From Anaerosolibacter sp. (GTDB lineage: Bacteria > Bacillota > Clostridia > Peptostreptococcales > Thermotaleaceae), in contig NZ_JARBTM010000004.1 of NCBI RefSeq assembly GCF_029240175.1, positions 1 to 64,000 of the forward strand: a stretch of 64,000 nt of DNA, read 5' to 3'. Positions 8,800 through 17,779 of this stretch are shown here, one piece after another. The stretch's first letter is position 1. Each line of letters starts with the position of its first letter. The notes beneath the pieces were generated by a model. That model worked only from the letters and a program-made list of their open reading frames with translations, was not told where the DNA came from and ran no database searches. A program made the position numbers and the translations under genes.

Positions 8800-8822
8800 A
8801 TACTAGTACTAAAGAGGTGAGT

Positions 8823-9401
8823 ATGTTGTCAGACAAAAAAGGAAGAAAGCAAATAAGACAGACAAAATTGCTTGAAAAGATAGAAATAGAGCCATTTGTT
8901 ACAGATGAAGAGCTTTGTGATACCTTTGGGGTAAGTATTCAAACCATACGATTAGATCGATTAGAATTAGGAATACCAGAGCTTAGGGAGAGAATCAAGC
9001 AGGTTGCAGCTAAAAACTATCGAAAGGTTAAGACCCTAGGGAAAGCAGAAATCGTTGGGGAACTGATTGATATAAATTTAAATGAAGATGGAATATCAAT
9101 ACTTGAAACAACAGAAGATATGGCATTTAGAAAAACGAAAATTGTTCGGGGACATCATATTTTTGCAATGGCAGAGTCTTTGGCAATGGCAGTTATTGAT
9201 GCGGACGTAGCATTAAGTGGTGTAGCAAATATGAAGTACCGTGTACCAGTTTTTGCTGGGGATAAGCTGGTGGCTAAGGCAGAAGTAGCTCGTATTCGAG
9301 GGAACAAATATTTTGTGCATGTAAAAATATCTGTGAATCAAGAACAGGTTTTCAGGGGGAAATTCATTCTGGTTTCAATCTGGGAGGAAGAGGAGGAATA
9401 G
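8823..9401 (+). CDS. fapR: Transcription factor FapR, lipid biosynthesis regulator
   Basis: 192 aa. N-terminal DeoR-like helix-turn-helix (about residues 1-60; [20 protein letters not shown]), then a linker helix and a hot-dog-fold thioesterase-like domain that binds malonyl-CoA ([19 protein letters not shown] and [18 protein letters not shown]). Represses fatty-acid and phospholipid genes. ATG 8823 is 5 bases behind AAAGAGG; GTG 8817 overlaps the ribosome site. It heads its own regulon with the operator just upstream, giving autoregulation. Its stop and the plsX start are 2 bp apart. Confidence 0.95.
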   Translation: MLSDKKGRKQIRQTKLLEKIEIEPFVTDEELCDTFGVSIQTIRLDRLELGIPELRERIKQVAAKNYRKVKTLGKAEIVGELIDINLNEDGISILETTEDMAFRKTKIVRGHHIFAMAESLAMAVIDADVALSGVANMKYRVPVFAGDKLVAKAEVARIRGNKYFVHVKISVNQEQVFRGKFILVSIWEEEEE

Positions 9402-9403
9402 AT

Positions 9404-10414
9404 ATGCGGATTGCTGTGGATGGTATGGGCGGAGATCATGCCCCAAGAGAGATTGTGAAAGGCTGTGTAGAGGCCTTAAATGATTCAGAAGTTGAAATCA
9501 TTCTGGTTGGCAATCAAGATCAATTAGAAGAAGAACTGAAAAAATATACATTCGATTTAGCAAGATTACATATTCAACATACTTCGGAAATTATTACTAA
9601 TGATGATAAACCTGTCCAAGCCATAAGAAGTAAAAAAGACTCATCCTTGGTTGTAGGATTAAATATGGTGAAGGAAGGGACTGCGGATGCATTTGTATCT
9701 GCTGGGAATACTGGAGCTATATTGGCGGGAAGTATATTTAGAGTAGGCCGGATTAAAGGGATTGATCGACCTGCGATAGCTGCCGTTTATCCAACCCATA
9801 AAGGAATTTCTCTTCTTGTAGATGCTGGAGCAAATGCAGAATGCAAGGCAAGAAATTTGCTGGAATTTGGTGTGATGGGATCTATTTACGCAGAAAGGGT
9901 ATTCGGAAAACCAAAGCCCTCCATTGGACTGGTAAACATTGGGTCTGAAGAAGGAAAAGGTACAGACTTAATTCGAGATGCCCATAGTCTATATCAGAAA
10001 CTAAATCTCAACTATGTAGGAAACGCAGAAGCTAGAGATCTTCCAAAAGGAATTGTGGATGTCATAGTCTGTGATGGATTTATTGGGAATGTTATCTTAA
10101 AACTTACGGAAGGCGTTGCCATGACAATGTTCTCAATGCTAAAGGAAAAGTTCACAGAAAATATATTTAACAAATTGGGTGCAGCAATTTTAAAACCATC
10201 TTTGAGAGAATTTAAGAAAACTTTGGATTATACAGAGTATGGTGGTGCACCGTTGCTTGGTGTTAATGGAGCTGTCATTAAAGCCCATGGAAGCTCTAAT
10301 GCAAAGGCCATTAAAAATGCTATTAAGCAAGCAAAAATTTTTGCTGAACAAGAGGTTGTAGGAATGATTTCCAATGAAATTGAAAAAATAGGAGATGGAG
10401 AAAATGTCAAATAA
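9404..10414 (+). CDS. plsX: Phosphate acyltransferase PlsX
   Basis: 336 aa. Makes acyl-phosphate from acyl-ACP, the acyl donor for PlsY in phosphatidic acid synthesis. It begins MRIAVDGMGGDHAPREIVKG and has the conserved blocks VSAGNTGAILAGS, GANAECKARNLLEFGVMG and VCDGFIGNVILKLTEG. It is a peripheral membrane enzyme linking fatty-acid synthesis to phospholipids. It sits between fapR and fabH and overlaps fabH by 11 bp. Confidence 0.96.
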   Translation: MRIAVDGMGGDHAPREIVKGCVEALNDSEVEIILVGNQDQLEEELKKYTFDLARLHIQHTSEIITNDDKPVQAIRSKKDSSLVVGLNMVKEGTADAFVSAGNTGAILAGSIFRVGRIKGIDRPAIAAVYPTHKGISLLVDAGANAECKARNLLEFGVMGSIYAERVFGKPKPSIGLVNIGSEEGKGTDLIRDAHSLYQKLNLNYVGNAEARDLPKGIVDVIVCDGFIGNVILKLTEGVAMTMFSMLKEKFTENIFNKLGAAILKPSLREFKKTLDYTEYGGAPLLGVNGAVIKAHGSSNAKAIKNAIKQAKIFAEQEVVGMISNEIEKIGDGENVK

Positions 10415-11402
10415 GCTCAATGCAGTGGGAATTTTAGGGATTGGCAGTTATTTACCAGAAAAGATATTAACCAATCAAGAAATTGAAAAAATAGTAGATA
10501 CTACGAATGAATGGATTGTTACGAGGACAGGTATTGGTGCAAGACATATTGCTGATGAAAATATGGCTGCATCGGATTTGGCAACGGAGGCTGCAAAGAA
10601 AGCTTTAAAGGATGCGAATACGCTTCCAGAAGAGATTGATTTAATCATTGTTGCGACAGTAACGCCGGATATGCATTTTCCGTCAACAGCTTGTATTGTA
10701 CAAATGAACATTGGGGCTAAGAATGCGGCTGCCTTTGATCTAGGGGCTGGATGTTCTGGATTCATTTATGGACTAACTGTAGCAAAACAATTTATAGAGA
10801 CTGGTATGTATAAAAAAATATTGGTTATTGGTGCGGAAGCTCTTTCAAAAGTTCTAGATTGGACAGATCGAAATACATGTGTCCTTTTTGGAGATGGTGC
10901 AGGTGCAGCTGTTGTGGGCCCGACAGATGAAGGAATGGGTATTTTATCGACATATATGGGTGCTGACGGAGAAGGCGGAAAATTTTTGACAATACCAGGA
11001 GGTGGGTCAAGAATACCAGCCACATTAGAATCCGTGAAAAATAAGCTACACACTATAAAAATGGATGGAAGTGAAGTATTTAAGTTTGCAGTTCGTATTA
11101 TGAATCGAGCTTCCCAGGAAGCCATTGATCGAAGTGGTTACTCATTAGAAGATATTAATTATTTAGTGCCTCATCAGGCCAATATTAGAATCATAGAGGC
11201 AGCAGCCAAAAAGCTGAAACTACCTATGGATAAAGTTCATGTAAATTTGAATCGATTTGGAAATATGTCAGCAGCATCTATCCCTGTAGCTCTAGATGAA
11301 GCAGTACGTCAGGGGAAAATTAAAAAAGGTGATTTGGTGGTAATGGTAGGGTTTGGTGCAGGACTGACTTGGGGCTCAAGTGTGATCAAATGGAATAAGT
11401 AA
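10404..11402 (+). CDS. fabH: 3-oxoacyl-ACP synthase III (FabH)
   Basis: 333 aa. Starts fatty-acid chains by condensing acetyl-CoA (or a branched acyl-CoA) with malonyl-ACP. The Cys-His-Asn triad is visible: DLGAGCSGFIYG (Cys), LVPHQANIRIIEA (His) and NRFGNMSAASIPVAL (Asn). The N-terminus has GIGSYLPEKILTNQEIE. ATG 10404 fits the family start and has GGAG 9 bases upstream; ATG 10395 is an alternative. It overlaps plsX. Primer preference cannot be read from sequence. Confidence 0.96.
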   Translation: MSNKLNAVGILGIGSYLPEKILTNQEIEKIVDTTNEWIVTRTGIGARHIADENMAASDLATEAAKKALKDANTLPEEIDLIIVATVTPDMHFPSTACIVQMNIGAKNAAAFDLGAGCSGFIYGLTVAKQFIETGMYKKILVIGAEALSKVLDWTDRNTCVLFGDGAGAAVVGPTDEGMGILSTYMGADGEGGKFLTIPGGGSRIPATLESVKNKLHTIKMDGSEVFKFAVRIMNRASQEAIDRSGYSLEDINYLVPHQANIRIIEAAAKKLKLPMDKVHVNLNRFGNMSAASIPVALDEAVRQGKIKKGDLVVMVGFGAGLTWGSSVIKWNK

Positions 11403-11420
11403 AGTTTAAGGAGTGGGAAT

Positions 11421-12365
11421 ATGATTCAATCAAGGATATGTAGTTTATTAGATATACAATACCCCATCATTCAAGGGGGAATGGCATGGGTGGCTACTGC
11501 AGAGTTGGCTGCCGCTGTATCAAATGCAGGTGGACTTGGGATCATCGCTGCTGGTAATGCGCCTGCTGCTATTATCAAAAATGAAATCGAAAAGGTTAAG
11601 AAATTGACCACAAAACCTTATGGTGTAAATGTAATGTTGTTGTCTCCGTTTGTAGATGAGATTATGGCGTTGATCGTGGAGGAACGTGTGCCTGTTATTA
11701 CCACCGGTGCTGGAAACCCAGGAAAATATATGCCTACCTTAAAAGCCATAGGAACAAAAGTCATTCCCGTAGTACCTTCAGTAGCATTGGCCCAGCGAAT
11801 GGAAAGAATCGGTGCCGATGCTGTCATTGCCGAGGGCACAGAAGCGGGAGGCCATATAGGGGAACTAACTACCATGGTGCTAGTACCTCAAGTCGCTGAT
11901 GCAGTATCTATCCCAGTAATTGCTGCCGGCGGCATCGCTGATGGCAGAGGGCTGCTGGCAGGACTAGCCTTAGGCGCAGAGGGTATCCAGGTAGGAACAA
12001 GATTCATATGTGCAGAAGAATGTATTGCCCATGATCGTTATAAGGATGCGGTTTTAAAGGCTAAGGATCGTGATACCGTTGTTACGGGGAGAAGCACAGG
12101 GCATCCAGTGAGAATCGTAAAAAATAAATTATCGAAGGAATTTGAAAAATTAGAGAAATCAGGGGCTAATCCCGAACTATTGGAGAACCTAGGGGCAGGC
12201 AGGTTGAGGTTGTCTGTGGTAGAGGGCGATGTAGATCAAGGCTCAGTGATGGCTGGACAAATTGCAGGCCTCGTAAAGGAAATTAAGAGTTGTAAAGAAA
12301 TTGTTGAAGAGATGGTAGAAGAAGCCAGAAAACAATATGCTGCCATGGCGTCGATAATGAAATAG
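11421..12365 (+). CDS. fabK: Enoyl-ACP reductase II (FabK), FMN-dependent
   Basis: 314 aa. Reduces trans-2-enoyl-ACP with NAD(P)H through FMN, the last step of each elongation cycle. The nitronate-monooxygenase-like TIM barrel is clear: IQGGMAWVATAELAAAVSNA at the N-terminus, EGTEAGGHIGELTTMVLVPQ, AAGGIADGRG and EGIQVGTRFICAEEC. FabK replaces FabI in many clostridia and streptococci, and its presence inside the fab operon supports FabK over a true nitronate monooxygenase. No FabI is seen in the window. Confidence 0.94.
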   Translation: MIQSRICSLLDIQYPIIQGGMAWVATAELAAAVSNAGGLGIIAAGNAPAAIIKNEIEKVKKLTTKPYGVNVMLLSPFVDEIMALIVEERVPVITTGAGNPGKYMPTLKAIGTKVIPVVPSVALAQRMERIGADAVIAEGTEAGGHIGELTTMVLVPQVADAVSIPVIAAGGIADGRGLLAGLALGAEGIQVGTRFICAEECIAHDRYKDAVLKAKDRDTVVTGRSTGHPVRIVKNKLSKEFEKLEKSGANPELLENLGAGRLRLSVVEGDVDQGSVMAGQIAGLVKEIKSCKEIVEEMVEEARKQYAAMASIMK

Positions 12366-12377
12366 GGAGTGAAAAGA

Positions 12378-13328
12378 ATGGGTAAAATTGCTTTTGTTTT
12401 TCCAGGTCAAGGGGCACAATACGTTGGTATGGGAAAAGATATTGTAGAGAATTATGATGTAGCTAGTAAAATATTTGACTTGGCCAGCAAAGCAGTAGGC
12501 TATGATATGAAAAAATTATGTTTTGAAGGACCAGAGGAAGAGCTGAAAAAGACAGAAAATACGCAGCCAGCTATTTTAACCACTTGCATAGCAATGGCAA
12601 AACTGTTAGAAGAAAGAGGACTACAGGCCGAGGTGACGGCTGGATTAAGCTTGGGAGAATATGCTTCCTTAGTCATCGCTGGGGTTTTAGGGTTCGAGGA
12701 TGCTGTTGCGTTGGTCAAAAAAAGAGGTAAGTATATGCAGGAGGCTGTACCTATAGGCAAAGGAACAATGGCTGCCATATTAGGAATGGAACGAGAAGCC
12801 TTGGAAAATGCCCTTGAAAAAGCAAAGTCCTACGGTATTGTGGAAGCCGCAAACTTTAATAGTCCTGGACAGATTGTTATTTCAGGAGAGGTAGAAGCTG
12901 TAGAAAAAGCCTGTGAATATGCTAAAGAATTGGGCGCCTTAAAAGCAGTAATTCTTCCTGTAAGCGCACCGTTTCACTGTTCTATGCTGGTGCCAGCAGG
13001 GGAGAAGCTAGCGAAGGAACTGGATCAGATCAAGATAGGTGAATTTCAAGTTCCGGTAATTGCCAATGCCAACGCTGCTTACTATAATGGACCTTTAGCA
13101 GTGAAGGATCTTTTGGTTGAACAGGTAAGCAAGTCTGTCCTTTGGGAAGATACAGTGGAGAAAATGCTTGCAGACGGTGTAGATACTTTTGTAGAAATTG
13201 GCCCAGGAAAATCTTTAAGTCAATTTATTAAGAAGATTACAAAGAAATCCAAAAACTCCATAAAAATATTTAATATAGAAGACAAAGAATCGTTAGAAAA
13301 TGCAATTGAAAGCTTGTTAACGAAATAG
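12378..13328 (+). CDS. fabD: Malonyl-CoA:ACP transacylase (FabD)
   Basis: 316 aa. Loads malonate from CoA onto ACP. It begins MGKIAFVFPGQGAQYVGMG. The catalytic serine is in AGLSLGEYASLV and the catalytic histidine in SAPFHCSMLVPAG. ATG 12378 has GGGAG 8 bases upstream and is preferred to GTG 12369, which overlaps that site. It lies 12 bp after fabK and 11 bp before fabG within the operon. Confidence 0.96.
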   Translation: MGKIAFVFPGQGAQYVGMGKDIVENYDVASKIFDLASKAVGYDMKKLCFEGPEEELKKTENTQPAILTTCIAMAKLLEERGLQAEVTAGLSLGEYASLVIAGVLGFEDAVALVKKRGKYMQEAVPIGKGTMAAILGMEREALENALEKAKSYGIVEAANFNSPGQIVISGEVEAVEKACEYAKELGALKAVILPVSAPFHCSMLVPAGEKLAKELDQIKIGEFQVPVIANANAAYYNGPLAVKDLLVEQVSKSVLWEDTVEKMLADGVDTFVEIGPGKSLSQFIKKITKKSKNSIKIFNIEDKESLENAIESLLTK

Positions 13329-13339
13329 GAGGGAAAGAG

Positions 13340-14083
13340 ATGACCTTATTAGGAAAAACAGCTGTGGTCACAGGTGGTTCGAGGGGAATCGGACGGGCTA
13401 TTGTTTTGAAGTTAGCTGAAATGGGTGCAAATATTGTGGTTAACTATACAAGTTCACCGCAAAAAGCAGAAGAAGTAGTGGCTTTGGTAAAGGAAATGGG
13501 TAGAGAAGCTATAGCTATTCAAGCCAATGTTTCTGATAGTGATGCGATTCAAAAAATGATGCAAGAGGTTGAAGAAAAATTTTCAACCATTGATATTTTG
13601 ATCAATAATGCGGGAATAACAAAGGATACTTTATTGATGAAAATGAAAGATGAAGATTGGGATCAAGTAATGGATATCAATCTAAAGGGCACATTTAATT
13701 GTACGAAGGCTGTAACAAGAAAGATGATGAAGCAAAGAAGCGGAAAGATTGTTAACCTTGCATCGGTAGTAGGCGTTATGGGGAATGCAGGTCAGGCTAA
13801 TTATGCGGCTTCTAAAGCAGGAATCATTGGTTTTACGAAATCTGTTGCAAAAGAATTAGCAACAAGGGGTATCAATGTAAATGCTGTGGCTCCTGGATTT
13901 ATTCAAACGGAAATGACAGACATACTATCAGACGAAGTGAAAGAAGCGATGATGGCTAATATTCCAATGAAACAATTGGGTACGCCGGAGGATGTGGCAA
14001 ATGTTATTGCATTCCTATGCTCAGATGATGCTAAATATATTACGGGTCAAGTGCTCCATGTAGATGGTGGAATGGTGATGTAG
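13340..14083 (+). CDS. fabG: 3-oxoacyl-ACP reductase (FabG)
   Basis: 247 aa short-chain dehydrogenase. Reduces beta-ketoacyl-ACP with NADPH. It has the Rossmann motif GGSRGIGRAIV (TGGSRGIG type), NNAG in LINNAGITKDTL, the catalytic Ser (IVNLASVVG), and the YxxxK pair in NYAASKAGIIGFTKS. It ends CSDDAKYITGQVLHVDGGM, typical for FabG. Strong AGGAGGG site. In the fab operon, 34 bp before acpP. Confidence 0.96.
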   Translation: MTLLGKTAVVTGGSRGIGRAIVLKLAEMGANIVVNYTSSPQKAEEVVALVKEMGREAIAIQANVSDSDAIQKMMQEVEEKFSTIDILINNAGITKDTLLMKMKDEDWDQVMDINLKGTFNCTKAVTRKMMKQRSGKIVNLASVVGVMGNAGQANYAASKAGIIGFTKSVAKELATRGINVNAVAPGFIQTEMTDILSDEVKEAMMANIPMKQLGTPEDVANVIAFLCSDDAKYITGQVLHVDGGMVM

Positions 14084-14117
14084 AGATGGATATGCATGTG
14101 GGAGGAGGTGAAAATAA

Positions 14118-14348
14118 ATGGTATTTGATAAGGTAGTTGAAATTATTGCTGAACAATTAGGTCTTGATAGTACTGAGGATATCACAACAGAAACTTCACT
14201 GATGAAGGATCTTGAAGCAGATTCTCTTGATGCTGTTGAAATAATCATGGCTCTTGAAGATGAATTCAGTGTGGAAATCCCAGATGAAGATGCTGAAAAG
14301 TTCAAAAACATCGGTGATATTGCAAAATACATCGAAGAACATAAATAA
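14118..14348 (+). CDS. acpP: Acyl carrier protein
   Basis: 76 aa, strongly acidic. Carries the growing acyl chain on a 4'-phosphopantetheine arm attached to the serine in [15 protein letters not shown]. The sequence shows the usual four-helix pattern, and the end ([15 protein letters not shown]) is typical. A very strong GGAGGAGGTG ribosome site fits the high expression ACP needs. An inverted repeat follows before fabF. Confidence 0.97.
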   Translation: MVFDKVVEIIAEQLGLDSTEDITTETSLMKDLEADSLDAVEIIMALEDEFSVEIPDEDAEKFKNIGDIAKYIEEHK

Positions 14349-14354
14349 TACTTA

Positions 14355-14381
14355 TAGGTCCTGACACTAGGTCAGGGCCTA
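14355..14381 (+). terminator. Hairpin after acpP, weak terminator or processing site
   Basis: An 11-bp stem (14355-14365 with 14371-14381, one G-U pair) without a following T-run. Transcription could partly continue to fabF, making ACP mRNA more abundant than fabF mRNA. Confidence 0.5.
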
Positions 14382-14460
14382 AATTCCTAAAATTGTTGAA
14401 TGCATTTATTCAATTTTATATAGATACAGCGTTGCTAAACTTTAAGGGGAGGTTTTAACA

Positions 14461-15699
14461 TTGAAAAAAAGAGTTGTAGTAACTGGCATTGGGGCCATTA
14501 CTCCCATAGGAACTGGTAAAGATACATTCTGGTCAGCTTTAAAGTCAGGAAAAAGTGGTATTGATAAGATTACCAAGTTTGATGCATCAAGCTATGATAC
14601 TCAGATTGCTGCGGAGGTTAAGGACTTTGATCCTAATGCGTATATAGATAAAAAAGAAGCCAAAAGAATGGATAGATTTACGCAATTTGCTGTAGCCGCT
14701 TCAAAATTGGCATTGGAAGATGCTGCCTTAAACATTGAAGAAGTAGATTCCCACCGATTCGGTGTTGTTCTTGGGTCGGGCATTGGGGGGATTGAAACCT
14801 TAGAGAAAGAACATGAAAAATTAATGGCGAAAGGTCCAGGCAGGGTAAGTCCTTTCTTTATCCCAATGATGATTTCTAATATCGGCGCGGGCCAGGTATC
14901 CATGGCATTCGGGGCAAAAGGACCAAACACGACGGTGGTTACTGCCTGTGCTTCTTCGACGAACTCTATAGGTGAAGCATTTAGGATTATTCAAAGAGGG
15001 GATGCCGATATCATGATTACAGGTGGTGCAGAGGCTTCCATTACACCATTGTCTATGGCTGGTTTTTGTTCTATGAAGGCCATGTCTACCCGTAATGATG
15101 ATCCAACGAAGGCGAGCAGACCTTTTGATAAAGACCGTGATGGATTTGTTATGGGTGAGGGAGCTGGTATACTTATTTTAGAAGAGCTAGACCATGCGAT
15201 AAAAAGAGGTGCTACTATTTATGGTGAGGTTGCCGGATATGGCATGAGTGCCGACGCATACCATATAACAGCACCTGCTCCTGAGGGCGAAGGGGCTGCA
15301 AGATCTATGAAAAATGCATTGAATGATGCTGAGATTTCTCCAGAAGACATTGACTATATTAACGCCCATGGTACATCTACGCCTTACAATGATAAATTTG
15401 AAACCATGGCGATCAAGTCTTTGTTTGGAGAGCATGCATATAAACTGGCAGTAAGCTCGACAAAATCAATGACAGGCCATCTTTTAGGTGCTGCTGGTGG
15501 AATAGAAGCTATTGCTTGTATCATGGCAATCAATGAGAGTTTTGTTCCTCCTACGATAAATTATACGACACCAGATCCAGAATGTGACTTAGATTATGTA
15601 CCAAACCATGGCAGGGAAAGAAATGTTAAATATACATTATCAAATTCTTTAGGATTCGGTGGACATAACGCTTCAATTATTATAAAGAAGTATGAATAG
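14461..15699 (+). CDS. fabF: 3-oxoacyl-ACP synthase II (FabF)
   Basis: 412 aa elongation condensing enzyme. It begins [18 protein letters not shown]. The Cys-His-His triad is seen in [15 protein letters not shown] (Cys), [12 protein letters not shown] (His) and [16 protein letters not shown] (His). The start is TTG 14461 behind AGGGGAGG. It is the last gene of the fab operon before a terminator. Acetyl-CoA carboxylase, fabZ and other lipid genes are not in the window and are presumably elsewhere. Confidence 0.96.
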   Translation: MKKRVVVTGIGAITPIGTGKDTFWSALKSGKSGIDKITKFDASSYDTQIAAEVKDFDPNAYIDKKEAKRMDRFTQFAVAASKLALEDAALNIEEVDSHRFGVVLGSGIGGIETLEKEHEKLMAKGPGRVSPFFIPMMISNIGAGQVSMAFGAKGPNTTVVTACASSTNSIGEAFRIIQRGDADIMITGGAEASITPLSMAGFCSMKAMSTRNDDPTKASRPFDKDRDGFVMGEGAGILILEELDHAIKRGATIYGEVAGYGMSADAYHITAPAPEGEGAARSMKNALNDAEISPEDIDYINAHGTSTPYNDKFETMAIKSLFGEHAYKLAVSSTKSMTGHLLGAAGGIEAIACIMAINESFVPPTINYTTPDPECDLDYVPNHGRERNVKYTLSNSLGFGGHNASIIIKKYE

Positions 15700-15726
15700 A
15701 GAGATCATAGAATCTCTCTTTTTTTT
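15698..15726 (+). terminator. Rho-independent terminator after fabF
   Basis: An 8-bp stem (15698-15705 with 15712-15719) that starts within the stop codon, followed by a run of seven T. Confidence 0.85.
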
Positions 15727-15816
15727 ACGTAACCTTTTTTAATCACCTTTTAAAATGATAAGAAAAAGTGTACAATAAGTAATAGTGTATAAAACATTCG
15801 TTTTTAGGAGGTAGAA

Positions 15817-16524
15817 ATGCATACTAGGAGTCATAGTGATACGTCATTATTAAAAGAATTAGAACTAAAATTAGGTTATAGATTTCATAGCGTAAATCTT
15901 TTAAATGAATCCCTCACCCATAGTTCTTATGCCAATGAGAACAAACGGAAGAATTATAAATATAACGAAAGACTAGAATTCTTAGGTGATGCAGTTTTGA
16001 GTATAGTAATAAGTGATTATTTATATAATAATTTATCTACACTACAAGAAGGTGAATTAACGAAAATTAGAGCGAGTATCGTGTGCGAACCATCTCTAGC
16101 TGCATGTTCTAAGAAGCTGAATATCGGAAGATTTATCCTCCTTGGAAAGGGTGAAGACGTAACTGGGGGTAGAGAGCGGGTCTCCATACTTGCAGATGCG
16201 TTTGAAGCCATTATTGGGGCCATATATCTTGATGGAGGCATAGAAAAGGCAAAAGTATTCATCTTAAATAATCTAAAAGAAACAATTGATGATGCGATTC
16301 ATGGTAGAATACATCAAGATTACAAAACCCATTTACAAGAATTGATTCAAAGTGAGCATACGGAAAAAATTGTCTATGAAGTTATTGCTGAGGAAGGGCC
16401 AGACCATGATAAAATCTTTCATGTTCATGTGAAAATTGGTGACAGAGTTGTAGGTATAGGGTCAGGAAAGAGTAAAAAAGAGGCTGAGCAAAATGCAGCA
16501 AAGGAAGCGTTGAAAGAGGTTTAG
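15817..16524 (+). CDS. rnc: Ribonuclease III
   Basis: 235 aa. Cleaves double-stranded RNA and processes rRNA and mRNA. The catalytic signature NERLEFLGDAVLSIVISDYL is at about residues 50-69. The second acidic cluster is in ADAFEAIIGAIYLDGG. A C-terminal dsRNA-binding domain (about 160-235) starts DYKTHLQELIQ and ends GSGKSKKEAEQNAAKEAL. Upstream of smc as in most Firmicutes, but with a radical SAM gene between. AGGAGG before ATG 15817. Confidence 0.96.
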   Translation: MHTRSHSDTSLLKELELKLGYRFHSVNLLNESLTHSSYANENKRKNYKYNERLEFLGDAVLSIVISDYLYNNLSTLQEGELTKIRASIVCEPSLAACSKKLNIGRFILLGKGEDVTGGRERVSILADAFEAIIGAIYLDGGIEKAKVFILNNLKETIDDAIHGRIHQDYKTHLQELIQSEHTEKIVYEVIAEEGPDHDKIFHVHVKIGDRVVGIGSGKSKKEAEQNAAKEALKEV

Positions 16525-16528
16525 AATC

Positions 16529-17557
16529 ATGAAAAAAAAGCATTATATTATTCCTATTTTTGTTCCACATCATGGCTGTCCCTTTGATTGCATATTCTGT
16601 AACCAAAAAAAAATTACTGGTCAAAATAATGGTCTATCTGCAGCAGAAGTTGATGAACGTATCAATCAATTCATTTCAACAATTCCAGAACCCTTATCAC
16701 AGCATATAGAAATTGCCTTCTTTGGTGGTAGTTTTACAGGAATAGAAATAGGGCATCAGAGAAAGTTGTTATCTACTGCAGCAAAGTGGAAGGAAAAAGG
16801 CTATATTCGGGATATAAGAATATCTACAAGACCAGATTATATTGATGAAGAAATTATGAATCTGTTAATTAAATACAGCGTTTCAATCATCGAATTGGGT
16901 GTCCAATCCATGGATGATGAGATTTTAATAAAGAGTTGTAGAGGTCATCGTGCAAATGACGTAGTACATGCTGTAAGTTTAATAAGAACCTATGATATTC
17001 AATTGGGATTACAGATGATGATTGGATTGCCTGGAGATACAAGGGAGAAAATAGATTATACGGCTGATCACATCATCGCATTAAAGCCAGACTTTGTAAG
17101 AATATATCCTACTGTCGTCATTCGTGATACAAGCTTAGAGCAGATGTATTTATCAGGAAGCTATCTTCCCTTTGACTTAGATGAAGCTGTACATATCTGT
17201 AAAAATCTGTTGCTGAGATTTAATGACGCCCATATTCCTATTATTAGGTTAGGATTGCAGGTTACTGAAACTGTTGCTATTGGAAAAGAAGTTGTTGCAG
17301 GTCCATTTCATCCTGCTTTTAGACAGCTGGTAGAATCAGCGGTATACAAAGATGTATTAGATAGAACTTGTATAAATGAGGAAATACACGATAGAAAGAC
17401 AATTGAGATACAAGTACATTCACGCTATATTTCAAGTCTTGTTGGACAGAAAAAAAGTAATATAGAATATGTTCGGAACAAATATAACATTGGTTATACG
17501 CGTATTTTTCCTAATGATTCTTTAGGCTTTGGAGAGATTAAGATCATCAAGAAATAA
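16529..17557 (+). CDS. Radical SAM protein, Elp3-like family
   Basis: 342 aa. The radical SAM cluster motif is CPFDCIFCNQKKITG (CxxxCxxC), preceded by IPIFVPHHG. Then IAFFGGSFTGIE, and ISTRPDYIDEEI as in the Elp3/YhcC group. The C-terminal part (RLGLQVTETVAIGKEVVAGP) matches the clostridial rnc-smc linked family. No acetyltransferase domain is present, unlike true Elp3 (about 540 aa). A tRNA- or RNA-modifying role is likely from relatives but unproven. It starts 4 bp after rnc, so co-transcribed. Confidence 0.82.
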   Translation: MKKKHYIIPIFVPHHGCPFDCIFCNQKKITGQNNGLSAAEVDERINQFISTIPEPLSQHIEIAFFGGSFTGIEIGHQRKLLSTAAKWKEKGYIRDIRISTRPDYIDEEIMNLLIKYSVSIIELGVQSMDDEILIKSCRGHRANDVVHAVSLIRTYDIQLGLQMMIGLPGDTREKIDYTADHIIALKPDFVRIYPTVVIRDTSLEQMYLSGSYLPFDLDEAVHICKNLLLRFNDAHIPIIRLGLQVTETVAIGKEVVAGPFHPAFRQLVESAVYKDVLDRTCINEEIHDRKTIEIQVHSRYISSLVGQKKSNIEYVRNKYNIGYTRIFPNDSLGFGEIKIIKK

Positions 17558-17590
17558 GATGATTCTATGATCAGAACAATTTTGTCCATG

Positions 17591-17639
17591 TGATATAATA
17601 TATAGCCTGTCCCTAATGGACAGGCTATATATTATATCA
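17591..17639. repeat. Perfect 22-bp stem-loop between radical SAM gene and smc
   Basis: 17591-17612 pairs perfectly with 17618-17639 around a 5-base loop. A GC-rich core (AGCCTGTCC) is flanked by an AT-only stem. There is no clear T-run, so it may be a bidirectional terminator or a processed RNA element. It lies about 30 bp after the stop codon. Confidence 0.7.
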
Positions 17640-17779
17640 CAATTCTAGGTGTCAGAATAAATGTAATGCAAGCAGAAGTGATTTAAGGGATTAGAAAGCA
17701 GGATGTTGTTCTTATTTTAATATGTCACGATATATGGTAAAATTATTAGCAGTAATTATTTAATAAAGAGGTGTTATGC

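Noticed and set aside
16529-17557. Full Elp3 tRNA acetyltransferase
   Set aside because: The protein is 342 aa and has no GNAT domain. Only the radical SAM part is related.
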